NCBI RefSeq assembly: GCF_016595495.1
Contig: NZ_JAENIM010000041.1
Coordinates: 297,797 to 361,796, forward strand
Reading direction: 5' to 3'
Origin: Persicirhabdus sediminis
GTDB taxonomy: Bacteria; Verrucomicrobiota; Verrucomicrobiia; Verrucomicrobiales; Akkermansiaceae
DNA length: 64,000 nt
Shown here: positions 57,465 to 64,000 of the stretch, piece by piece
How positions within the stretch are numbered: the stretch's first letter is position 1
Layout of the letters: each line of letters starts with the position of its first letter
Notes under the pieces: generated by a model
The model's input: the letters and a program-made list of their open reading frames with translations, nothing else
What the model was told of the DNA's origin: nothing
The model's database searches: none
Position numbers and translations under genes: made by a program

Positions 57465-58604
57465 ATGGCTACAGCTAGATATCTCTCTCCTTATCGAAAA
57501 CATCGCTCGGCGGTTTATCATTGCATTTCGCGTGTGGTAGACCGCCGATTTATTTTGGGTGATGCGGAGCGTGAGCTATTTGTTGGGCTCATGCGTAATT
57601 GTGAGACCTTCTACGGGGTTAAAATTCTCAGCTATTGTGTGATGTCGAATCATTTTCATCTGCTAGTCGAAGTGCCCAAGGAAGGTGAGGAGGAAATTAG
57701 CGATGATGAGTTTTTACGACGCGTGAAGGCGCTGTATTCGCCCAGCTATTACGCCGAGGTGAAGCAGATATTTTATAACTTGCTAGAGACTGCTAGCCAA
57801 GATGCTGAGGGGAATCCCAGCCGGGTGGCGGCGGATAATTTCAAGCGACAATATACCAGCCGGATGCACGATTTGGGCAACTTCATGAAGAGCCTGAAGC
57901 AGCGGTTCAGTCGCTGGTACAATAGGCATAACAACCGAGACGGCTACCTGTGGAGCGGCCGGTACACCAGCGTGCTCGTGCAAGCCGGTTATGTAGCTAG
58001 AATCATGTCGACCTACATCGATCTTAATCCCGTTAGAGCGGGCATAGTGGAGAAACCAGAGGACTATCGATGGTGTAGTTATGGAGCCGCTCTAGCTGGA
58101 GATAAACGCGCTCGCCGTGGGCTATGTCGTGTGCTCTGGCTGAAAGATGAAATGCCTAACTCAGCGGCAGAAAACCAGCCTTGGGATGAAGAAAATGCCC
58201 GCCATTACTGGACGGATGGCTGCGCTGAACGTTACCGCGTGCTGTTATATACCGATGCTGAGCAGACATTCAAAGACATCATGACTCGCGATGGTCAATG
58301 GGTAAAATCTCAAGTTAGAAAGGGAGTCAGGAAAGACGAAATTGAGAAGGTGGCAGAAGCTAACGGCCAGGTGAACATGGCCTATCTGCTGCGACACAAA
58401 GTCCGCCACTTCAGCGCTGGCATGGCGATAGGGAGTCAATCATTTCTCAATGAGGTGTTCCAACAGACGAAGGAATGGTTTGGTGAAAAACGTAAATCCG
58501 GGGCTCGTAAGATGAAGTCAAAGTACTGGACCCAATCGCCCAAAGAGGTCTGCGCCATGCGCGATCTCCAGCAGGAACCGCCTCCGCCAAACGAGCTGGA
58601 GTGA
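57465..58604 (+). CDS. REP-associated tyrosine transposase (RAYT), copy 1
   Basis: The protein is 379 aa from ATG 57465, the start matching copy 2; an open frame begins at 57429. The IS200/Y1 transposase domain has the metal-binding HUH motif H63-F-H65 in SNHFHLLVEVP and the RFSRWYNRHNNRDGYLWSGRYTS region typical of RAYTs. I favour a Tyr in or near that helix (for example Y152) as the nucleophile but cannot prove it. A C-terminal extension of ~170 residues ends in AMRDLQQEPPPPNELE. RAYTs nick single-stranded REP hairpins and are thought to spread them. Flanking repeats here fit that role. Confidence 0.92.
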   Translation: MATARYLSPYRKHRSAVYHCISRVVDRRFILGDAERELFVGLMRNCETFYGVKILSYCVMSNHFHLLVEVPKEGEEEISDDEFLRRVKALYSPSYYAEVKQIFYNLLETASQDAEGNPSRVAADNFKRQYTSRMHDLGNFMKSLKQRFSRWYNRHNNRDGYLWSGRYTSVLVQAGYVARIMSTYIDLNPVRAGIVEKPEDYRWCSYGAALAGDKRARRGLCRVLWLKDEMPNSAAENQPWDEENARHYWTDGCAERYRVLLYTDAEQTFKDIMTRDGQWVKSQVRKGVRKDEIEKVAEANGQVNMAYLLRHKVRHFSAGMAIGSQSFLNEVFQQTKEWFGEKRKSGARKMKSKYWTQSPKEVCAMRDLQQEPPPPNELE

Positions 58605-58649
58605 GCCCGCTGGCCCGGATTTTCAGGCTCCATTTGATAAATCCGATTG

Positions 58650-58717
58650 GCCCAACAAACCCATCACAAGAAAAGCAGTTCTATTAGCCTGTTGCTGGAG
58701 AGCTGTGTTTTTGTTGG
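58650..58717 (+). repeat. REP-like hairpin 3' of RAYT copy 1
   Basis: CCCAACAAA...AAAGCAGTTCT pairs imperfectly with AGAGCTGTG...TTTGTTGG around a CCTGTTGCTGG loop. The hairpin recurs after RAYT copy 2 and once without a RAYT. Confidence 0.75.
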
Positions 58718-58985
58718 TAGCAAAGCCAGCTAGAAAAAGGCTGGAATTAGCTTAGCTAGCTAATTTAGTAACGCATTAAAGCCCAGTTGGCCAGAAATCT
58801 AGCTAGCTGAAATGTTAAATCTGCATTTGGGGTCAAAATTCAGCGATTTGAGCTAACAAAATGATGTGATTGCGATGCTAAACCTGTCTTATGATATGTT
58901 TCGATCATTAAACAGCGATCATTAGACAGACAAACTGAAAGAGATTTTTTGGCAATATTCCCAACTTGAGTTATCTGTATGGATT

Positions 58986-60125
58986 ATGGCTACAGCTAGA
59001 TACCTCTCCCCTTATCGAAAGCACCGCTCGGCGGTTTACCATTGCATTTCGCGTGTGGTGGATCGGCGATTTATTTTGGGTGATACTGAGCGTGAGCTAT
59101 TTGTTGGACTCATGCGTAATTGTGAGACCTTCTATGGCGTCAAAATTCTCAGCTATTGTGTGATGTCGAACCACTTTCATCTGCTGGTTGAAGTGCCTAA
59201 GGAAGGTGAGGTGGAAATTAGCGATGATGAGTTTTTACGACGCGTGAAAGCGCTGTATTCAGCCAGCTACTACGCCGAGGTGAAGCAGATATTTAACAAT
59301 TTGCTAGAGACAGCTAGCCAAGATGCTGAGGGGAATCCCAGCCGGGTGGCGGCGGATAATTTCAAGCGCCAATATACCAGCCGGATGCACGATTTGGGCA
59401 ACTTCATGAAGAGCCTGAAGCAGCGGTTCAGTCGCTGGTACAATAGGCATAACAACCGCGACGGCTACCTGTGGAGCGGTCGATATACCAGCGTGCTCGT
59501 GCAAGCTGGATACGTAGCTAGAATCATGTCGACCTACATTGATCTTAATCCCGTTAGGGCGGGCATGGTGGAAAAACCAGAGGACTATCGGTGGTGTAGT
59601 TACGGCGCTGCACTAGCTGGAGATAAACGCGCTCGCCGTGGGCTATGTCGTGTGCTCTGGCTGAAAGATGAAATGCCTAACTCAGCGGCAGAAAACCAGC
59701 CTTGGGATGAAGAAAATGCCCGCCATTACTGGACGGATGGCTGCGCCGAGCGCTACCGCGTGCTGCTCTATACCGATGCTGAGCAGACATTCAAAGACAT
59801 CATGACCCGCGATGGCCAGTGGGTGAAAGCGCAAGTTAGAAAGGGAATCAGGAAAGACGAAATTGAGAAAGTAGCAGAAGCTAACGGCCAGGTGAACATG
59901 GCCTATCTGCTGCGACACAAAGTCCGCCACTTCAGCGATGGCATGGCGATAGGGAGTCAATCATTTCTCAATGAGGTGTTCCAACAGACGAAGGAATGGT
60001 TCGGTGAAAAACGTAAATCTGGCGCTCGTAAGATGAAGTCAAAGCACTGGAGCCAATCACCCAAAGAGGTCTGCGCCATGCGCGATCTCCAGCAGGAACC
60101 GCCACTGCCAAACGAACTGGAGTGA
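58986..60125 (+). CDS. REP-associated tyrosine transposase (RAYT), copy 2
   Basis: This 379-aa protein is the same length as copy 1. I count eleven substitutions (for example A34T, E77V, P93A, Y104N, A/D in HFSxGMA, Y/H in KSKxWxQ), so identity is about 97%. The HUH motif and the RWYNRHNNRDGYLWSGRY region are unchanged, and the frame is intact, so both copies look functional. Synonymous changes are also scattered, so the duplication is recent but not immediate. Confidence 0.92.
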   Translation: MATARYLSPYRKHRSAVYHCISRVVDRRFILGDTERELFVGLMRNCETFYGVKILSYCVMSNHFHLLVEVPKEGEVEISDDEFLRRVKALYSASYYAEVKQIFNNLLETASQDAEGNPSRVAADNFKRQYTSRMHDLGNFMKSLKQRFSRWYNRHNNRDGYLWSGRYTSVLVQAGYVARIMSTYIDLNPVRAGMVEKPEDYRWCSYGAALAGDKRARRGLCRVLWLKDEMPNSAAENQPWDEENARHYWTDGCAERYRVLLYTDAEQTFKDIMTRDGQWVKAQVRKGIRKDEIEKVAEANGQVNMAYLLRHKVRHFSDGMAIGSQSFLNEVFQQTKEWFGEKRKSGARKMKSKHWSQSPKEVCAMRDLQQEPPLPNELE

Positions 60126-60169
60126 GCCAGCTAGCTGGATTTCTCAGCCTCATTTGATAAATCCGACTG

Positions 60170-60237
60170 GCCCAACAAATCGACATTAAGAAAAGCAGTT
60201 CTATCAGCCTGTTGCTGGAAAACTGCGTTTTTGTTGG
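60170..60237 (+). repeat. REP-like hairpin 3' of RAYT copy 2
   Basis: Same element as 58650-58717. Here AAAGCAGTT pairs with AACTGCGTTT, a better stem than in copy 1 because the 3' arm has changed at two positions. Confidence 0.75.
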
Positions 60238-60453
60238 TAGCAAAGCCAGCTAGAAACTGACTGAAATGGCGTTCAATGATCCCATTTATAAAATTTAGTA
60301 ACGTATTGAAGCCCAGTTGGCCAGAAATCTAGCTAGCTGAAATGTTAAATCTGCATTTGGGGTTAAAATTCAGCGATTTGAGCTAACAAAATGATGTGAT
60401 TGAATATTGAATTTCCTGCTAGTCCAATGTACAATCTGTCTTGTGATGTTACT

Positions 60454-60836
60454 GGCCCAACAAACTAATCACAAGAAAAACAGTTCTATCAGCCTGCTGC
60501 TGGAGAGCTGTGTTTTTGTTGGAAGCAATACCAGCTAGAAACTGGCTGAAATGGCCTTGAATTCAGCCAATTTGGTCAGTTTCGTTATGCACTGAAGGTC
60601 AATAGCCAGAAATCTAGCCAGCTGGAATGTTAAATCCTGATTTGCTATTAAAATTCAGTGATTTTAGCTAACAAAATCATGCAGTTAGGGTTTGCGTTTC
60701 CTGCTAGGCCAATGCTAAACCTGTCTTGTGATATTATTGCGGTGACGCGAAGCCTCATTTGAGCTAACAAAATGATATGATTGATGATTGAAGATTGAAC
60801 TTTCTGTTATCCGATGCTTAACTTGTCTTATCATAT
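60454..60836 (+). repeat. Solo 3' RAYT-flank repeats without transposase
   Basis: A third copy of the hairpin (60454-60522) and downstream tail (to about 60740) is followed by a fourth partial tail copy (GAGCTAACAAAATGATATGATTG at about 60761 to 60836). The fourth ends at the start codon of the next gene. No RAYT coding sequence is associated with these copies. Confidence 0.75.
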
Positions 60837-61535
60837 ATGTTTGGGCAGAGTAAAACATTACGCATATTAGCGAGCATGCTATTTCTTGTGGCTTCTTTAG
60901 AAGCTGCCGCCAGTGAAGCAGTCGAGGAAGCTACGGCGCATGGTGAGTATTTATTCAACTCGCTCAAAAAAGTTTTCCCTCATCACTTTAAACGTAAAAG
61001 TGATGAGGGGAATATGGTGATCTTGGATGAAAACTCTGAGTCTGGCCAGTTTATCATACGGCGTTTATCTCAAAGATATAATGGTTTACAAGTGTGCTGG
61101 TTTAATAGAGATGCCAGTGATGCAAATGGCGATTCGGCAGTATGTTATCATTCAGAAGAAGGCTTACTAGAAATTAAATTTTCCGAGAAATTCAAAGATA
61201 GAGAATCTTCTGGAACGCTGTTTTGGCTGACTCTATTATACAGATTGAATATGGCAGATCTGTATGAAGCTAGAGTTGAGATCAAAAAAAATGATCAGTA
61301 TTCGTTTGATAAAAAACTAGAGCTGATCGTTCGTAATGAATACGATGCAAAGATGGAAAGCCAGAGGCAGTACAGGTTTATTGAGAGTTCCTTCTGTGAG
61401 AATAACAATATTAGCTATAAAGACAGGAAGCTATTCAGATACGAGGACGATTTCGAAGGTTATTATGCGTGGCTTAAAGTACTTGATGATGAGGAGGATA
61501 ATTTAGAGCGTGTTCGACGTTGGCTAAAACACTAA
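60837..61535 (+). CDS. Secreted protein of unknown function, paralogue 1
   Basis: The 232-aa product has a signal peptide (ILASMLFLVASLEAAASEA). The mature part begins with HGEYLFNSLKKVFPHHFKRK, shared with its neighbour. Other shared features are FIIRRLSQRYNGLQVCWFNR, an EIKFSEKFKD block, and a FWLTLLYRLN block. It has an acidic C-terminus. No known family. It lies immediately after the RAYT repeats, and low GC suggests accessory DNA. Confidence 0.75.
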   Translation: MFGQSKTLRILASMLFLVASLEAAASEAVEEATAHGEYLFNSLKKVFPHHFKRKSDEGNMVILDENSESGQFIIRRLSQRYNGLQVCWFNRDASDANGDSAVCYHSEEGLLEIKFSEKFKDRESSGTLFWLTLLYRLNMADLYEARVEIKKNDQYSFDKKLELIVRNEYDAKMESQRQYRFIESSFCENNNISYKDRKLFRYEDDFEGYYAWLKVLDDEEDNLERVRRWLKH

Positions 61536-61583
61536 GAGGTGTTAGCAGACGATGTAGATGAAAGGTAAATTGCATATAATGAC

Positions 61584-62288
61584 ATGAAGTACTTGTGTTT
61601 TTCCTTAATAGTTCTGTGTTTATTTCAAGTGAACGGTCTATGTGAAGAGCTTGATCTTAGCCAAGAGCATGGAGAGTATTTATTCAAAACTCTGAAATTG
61701 GAGTACCCTCACCACTTTGAGATTCTGAATAAAAGTGGTGAGCTCGTTGAGCTTAAATCGGACTCAAAACTTGGCGCTTACCTGATTAGCCGACTAGGGC
61801 AAAAATATGCAGGAGCTAGAATAGCATGGTTGAATAGGCCGCCACGGCAGGGCTTCAAAGCGTCAATGCAGAGAGATCCTCGACTCGGTATCAAAGAGCT
61901 CAAATTGGGAGAGCATTACAAAGATGAAAATTCTAAACCAAATGTATTTTGGAGGACAATTCTCTTTGAGATGAATAATGCTAGTCAGACTGAAGCTTTT
62001 CAGAAATTGAAGCTAACAACAGATTGTAATATTGATGACTATATTAAGAAGGGTGTTAGGGTGGAGTATCGTACTGCGCTATTGACGCATGCTCAATACG
62101 ATAGGTATTGGAAAGATTTTTGTGCAAAGAACAATATCTTATTCGAAGAGGCTTATTACTTTCCTCCAGGAAAGACTTTTGATCAGTGTTATGAGAATAT
62201 GCAAAAATCAGAAGCAGGAATGCAGTTTCTTAAAGCCTATGAAGAGCAGTACATTAAGAAGCAAGCCTGGCTAAAAAATAAGAAATGA
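61584..62288 (+). CDS. Secreted protein of unknown function, paralogue 2
   Basis: The 234-aa product has a signal peptide (LCFSLIVLCLFQVNGLC). Matching blocks to the preceding gene, in the same order, are HGEYLFKTLKLEYPHHFE, YLISRLGQKYAGARIAWLNR, IKELKLGEHYKD and VFWRTILFEMN. Identity is moderate, so the duplication is old compared with that of the RAYTs. The 48-bp gap suggests co-transcription. Function is unknown. Confidence 0.75.
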   Translation: MKYLCFSLIVLCLFQVNGLCEELDLSQEHGEYLFKTLKLEYPHHFEILNKSGELVELKSDSKLGAYLISRLGQKYAGARIAWLNRPPRQGFKASMQRDPRLGIKELKLGEHYKDENSKPNVFWRTILFEMNNASQTEAFQKLKLTTDCNIDDYIKKGVRVEYRTALLTHAQYDRYWKDFCAKNNILFEEAYYFPPGKTFDQCYENMQKSEAGMQFLKAYEEQYIKKQAWLKNKK

Positions 62289-62437
62289 AAAGACTGATCT
62301 AGCCCTCAAATTTCGTACAGCAAGTCACCTTCAGATTAATTTAATCTAGAGACAGGTAAATCTCATTACTGAGGTTTGCCGAGAGCTGATTGAAGAGCCC
62401 TAAAATTCAAGCCAGCTGGGGGATTTGGTTAGCTGGA

Positions 62438-63238
62438 TTATTGGAAGTTGAGCGAGGTGATTTTTTGGTTTTGGTGTGTCCAATGGTGCGCTTTGCTGAT
62501 GGCTTCGTGAATGTATTGTTTGGCGGCGGCGATGGCGTCTGGGAGTGATTTGTCGAGCGCTAGGTTGGCGGTGATGGCTGCTGATAGGGTACAGCCGGTG
62601 CCGTGAATGCCATCGGTTTCAAGATCAATGTTAGGCATGGAGAATGGCATGATCTGAGTCTCTGGCGGTGCGAGTTTGAGGTAGTCAGTGCGCAGGTTGC
62701 AGTCGCTCAGGTGACCGGCTTTGATGAGGCAGGCGGTATTAAATTTCTCACTGATGGCGGTGGCGGCTGCCTGCATTTGTTCTACGGTGTCGACTTGCAT
62801 ATCGGCCAATGCGGCGGCCTCTGGCATGTTCGGTGTGATTAGAGTGGCGTGGTGAAGCAGGTCACGTTTCATGGCCTTGATAGCATCATCTTCTAGCAGC
62901 TGGGCGCCAGATGAGGCGATCATGACGGGATCAACGACGAGCGGGATGTTGCGCTCGCGGACGATTTCGTTGATGGCTAGGATGTGGGCCTTGGAGTAGA
63001 GCATGCCGGTTTTGATAGCGGCGACTGGGTAGCTATCTAGCAGCAGGTTGACCTGGTCTTGGACCATGATGGTGGAGACGGGGTCGATGCGGCGCACGGT
63101 GAGTGGAGTTTCAGAGACGACGCAGGTGACAGCGCAGAGGCCGTGCACACCGAAGTGCTGCATGGCTTTGAGGTCGGCTTGTAGGCCGGCGCCAGCTGAA
63201 CAATCTGAGCCGGCGATGGTTAGGGCAACTGGATTCAT
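62438..63238 (-). CDS. thiD: Hydroxymethylpyrimidine/phosphomethylpyrimidine kinase
   Basis: The protein is 266 aa from ATG 63238; the open frame continues to a GTG at 63352 but the extra 38 residues are not ThiD-like. Motifs include ALTIAGSDCSAGAGLQADLK, KTGMLYS, VVDPVMIASSGAQLL, ITPNMPEAAAL and the anion-hole HGTGCTLSAAI with catalytic base in that Asp/Gly/Cys region. It phosphorylates HMP and HMP-P in thiamine synthesis. No other thi gene or TPP riboswitch is adjacent. Confidence 0.95.
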   Translation of the reverse strand: MNPVALTIAGSDCSAGAGLQADLKAMQHFGVHGLCAVTCVVSETPLTVRRIDPVSTIMVQDQVNLLLDSYPVAAIKTGMLYSKAHILAINEIVRERNIPLVVDPVMIASSGAQLLEDDAIKAMKRDLLHHATLITPNMPEAAALADMQVDTVEQMQAAATAISEKFNTACLIKAGHLSDCNLRTDYLKLAPPETQIMPFSMPNIDLETDGIHGTGCTLSAAITANLALDKSLPDAIAAAKQYIHEAISKAHHWTHQNQKITSLNFQ

Positions 63239-63434
63239 GATGATAGAGTCGCGCATTCTGGTGAAATTGCACGCAGATTTATGGACGATTTTTTGCGCGT
63301 TAAATGGTGGGACGATTGGGGCTAGGGTTAAGCTTGCTAGTCTAGAATGCACTTAGGTAATGACATATATCATCTATTGTTGTGTCGTTTGGCGACTGGT
63401 TTTCATCTGATAGCTGGCTAGATAACACTAGCTG

Positions 63435-63678
63435 CCTAGCCTTCTCTCGCTCCTTTGGGGCTTCCTGGCTTATGTGCGCGCTCACCCTGACCTGCGTTAG
63501 GCCTTCAGCCTTGCCTTGGTTAGGGCTGTAGTTTCTCGGTCCTTCGGACCTTTTCCGAAAATAGTGACATCTCGATGAGGATAGAAAACCTGCTTAAGGA
63601 AGAACCGTTCTAGCTAGTCTTGGCTGGCTAGCGGGTCATTGGCTATTGCTGAGCATTGTCTGGTCATTTTGATTCCAC
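63435..63678. repeat. Structured repeat family B, copy 1
   Basis: This ~244-bp unit starts CCTAGCCTTCTCTCGC and ends GATTCCAC. Inverted repeats inside are GCTCC-TTT-GGGGC, CCCTGAC...GTTAGGG enclosing AGGC-CTTCA-GCCT, and GGTCC-TTC-GGACC. The stems tolerate G-T wobble where copy 2 has full pairing. Non-coding. Confidence 0.85.
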
Positions 63679-63757
63679 TTGCACTGCGGCAAATATTTCA
63701 CCTAGCTGGGTGACTAGGTGGGGCACTTGAGTTTGTCTGTCTGGCTATTGTGCGCTA

Positions 63758-64000
63758 CCTAGCTTTCTCTCGCCCCGTTGGGGCTTCCTGACTGATGGGC
63801 GCGCTCACCCTGACCTGCGTTAGGCCTTCAGCCTTGCCTTGGTCAGGGCTGTAGTTTCTCGGTCCTTCGGACCTTTTCCTAAAATAGTGACATCTCGATG
63901 AGGATAGAAAACCTGCTTAAGGAAGAACCGTTCTTGCGAGTCTTGGCTGGCTAGCGGGTCATTGTCTATTGCAGGGTATTGTCTGGCCATTTGGTTCCAC
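63758..64000. repeat. Structured repeat family B, copy 2 (may continue past edge)
   Basis: This is the direct repeat of 63435-63678, period about 323 bp, ending at the window edge with GGTTCCAC. Stems are GCCCC-GTT-GGGGC, CCCTGAC...GTCAGGG and GGTCC-TTC-GGACC. TTTGTCTGTCT lies just in front at 63732-63742. Confidence 0.85.

Larger units (their letters stand above)
57402..60452 (+). mobile_element. Tandemly duplicated RAYT element
   Basis: Two near-identical units lie head to tail with a period of 1521 bp. Each has CATTAGACAGACAAACTGAAAGAG, about 50 bp leader, a 379-aa RAYT gene, and a ~270-bp 3' region with a hairpin and a conserved tail (GCCAGAAATCTAGCTAGCTG...GAGCTAACAAAATGATGTGATTG). Flanks diverge more than the coding part. 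The unit boundaries given are approximate. Confidence 0.8.

Noticed and set aside
56821..62288. Integrative element inserted at tRNA-Ser
   Set aside because: No integrase gene and no second copy of the tRNA 3' end within the window; the RAYT patch alone does not support it.
63239..63434. TPP riboswitch upstream of thiD
   Set aside because: I could not find the conserved TPP-aptamer core (CUGAGA...) in the ~200 bp before the chosen start.

Overview
The window looks like a chromosomal segment of a Verrucomicrobiota bacterium, probably order Verrucomicrobiales (Rubritalea/Akkermansiaceae-like). The evidence is a very large prepilin-type protein of the Verru_Chthon cassette A kind, a PEP-CTERM protein, a Rho factor with a lysine/alanine-rich tail, a GH89 glycosidase, giant secreted haem-c/HZS-alpha-like proteins, and REP-associated tyrosine transposases (RAYTs). 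The genus is inference. Shine-Dalgarno sequences are weak, so several starts were chosen from domain boundaries or paralogue length.

Layout. 1-6.5 kb: a secreted protein cut by the left edge, a Verru_Chthon A-like protein and a Usp-DUF389 membrane protein. 6.7-14.7 kb: two tandem secreted proteins of exactly 1178 aa (TolB/HZS-alpha-like part, two CxxCH motifs, C-terminal FGE-sulfatase fold) around a small lipoprotein. 14.7-15.7 kb: a gene-free block of structured repeats. 15.8-24.1 kb: housekeeping genes rho, rpoA-rplQ, an alanine/sodium symporter and a ParE-type topoisomerase subunit. 24.1-24.5 kb: tandem repeats and palindromes. 24.7-31.3 kb: a nuclease-like lipoprotein, two tatA genes, a broken permease gene, a secreted protein coupled to a histidine kinase and response regulator, and a zinc-ribbon protein. 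31.5-38.9 kb: a DUF3592 protein, a 1589-aa three-module beta-helix protein and a PEP-CTERM protein. 39.3-56.4 kb: mostly ordinary genes (cysS, GH89, MscS channel, recQ, trpD, LOG protein, flavin disulfide oxidoreductase, dgt) with a few unrecognised envelope proteins. 56.8 kb: tRNA-Ser(GCU). 57.2-62.3 kb: an accessory patch with two 379-aa RAYT genes in tandem, hairpin repeats, and two paralogous secreted proteins. 62.4-64 kb: thiD and a second structured repeat family running off the right edge.

How the parts connect. The most intriguing signal is a possible RAYT-repeat system. The 11-mer AGACAGACAAA is repeated in front of the RAYT genes. Its reverse complement TTTGTCTGTCT recurs in two unrelated-looking families of hairpin-rich repeats about 42 kb and 6 kb away. 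A separate hairpin 3' of each RAYT keeps its stem while its sequence changes. Other points worth attention are a Q/R/G-rich insertion in the RNA-contacting Q-loop region of Rho, the twin dihaem proteins whose FGE-like domain lacks the catalytic cysteines, and the apparent abundance of AGCTGG/CCAGCT throughout. No CRISPR array, prophage, rRNA or replication origin was recognised.
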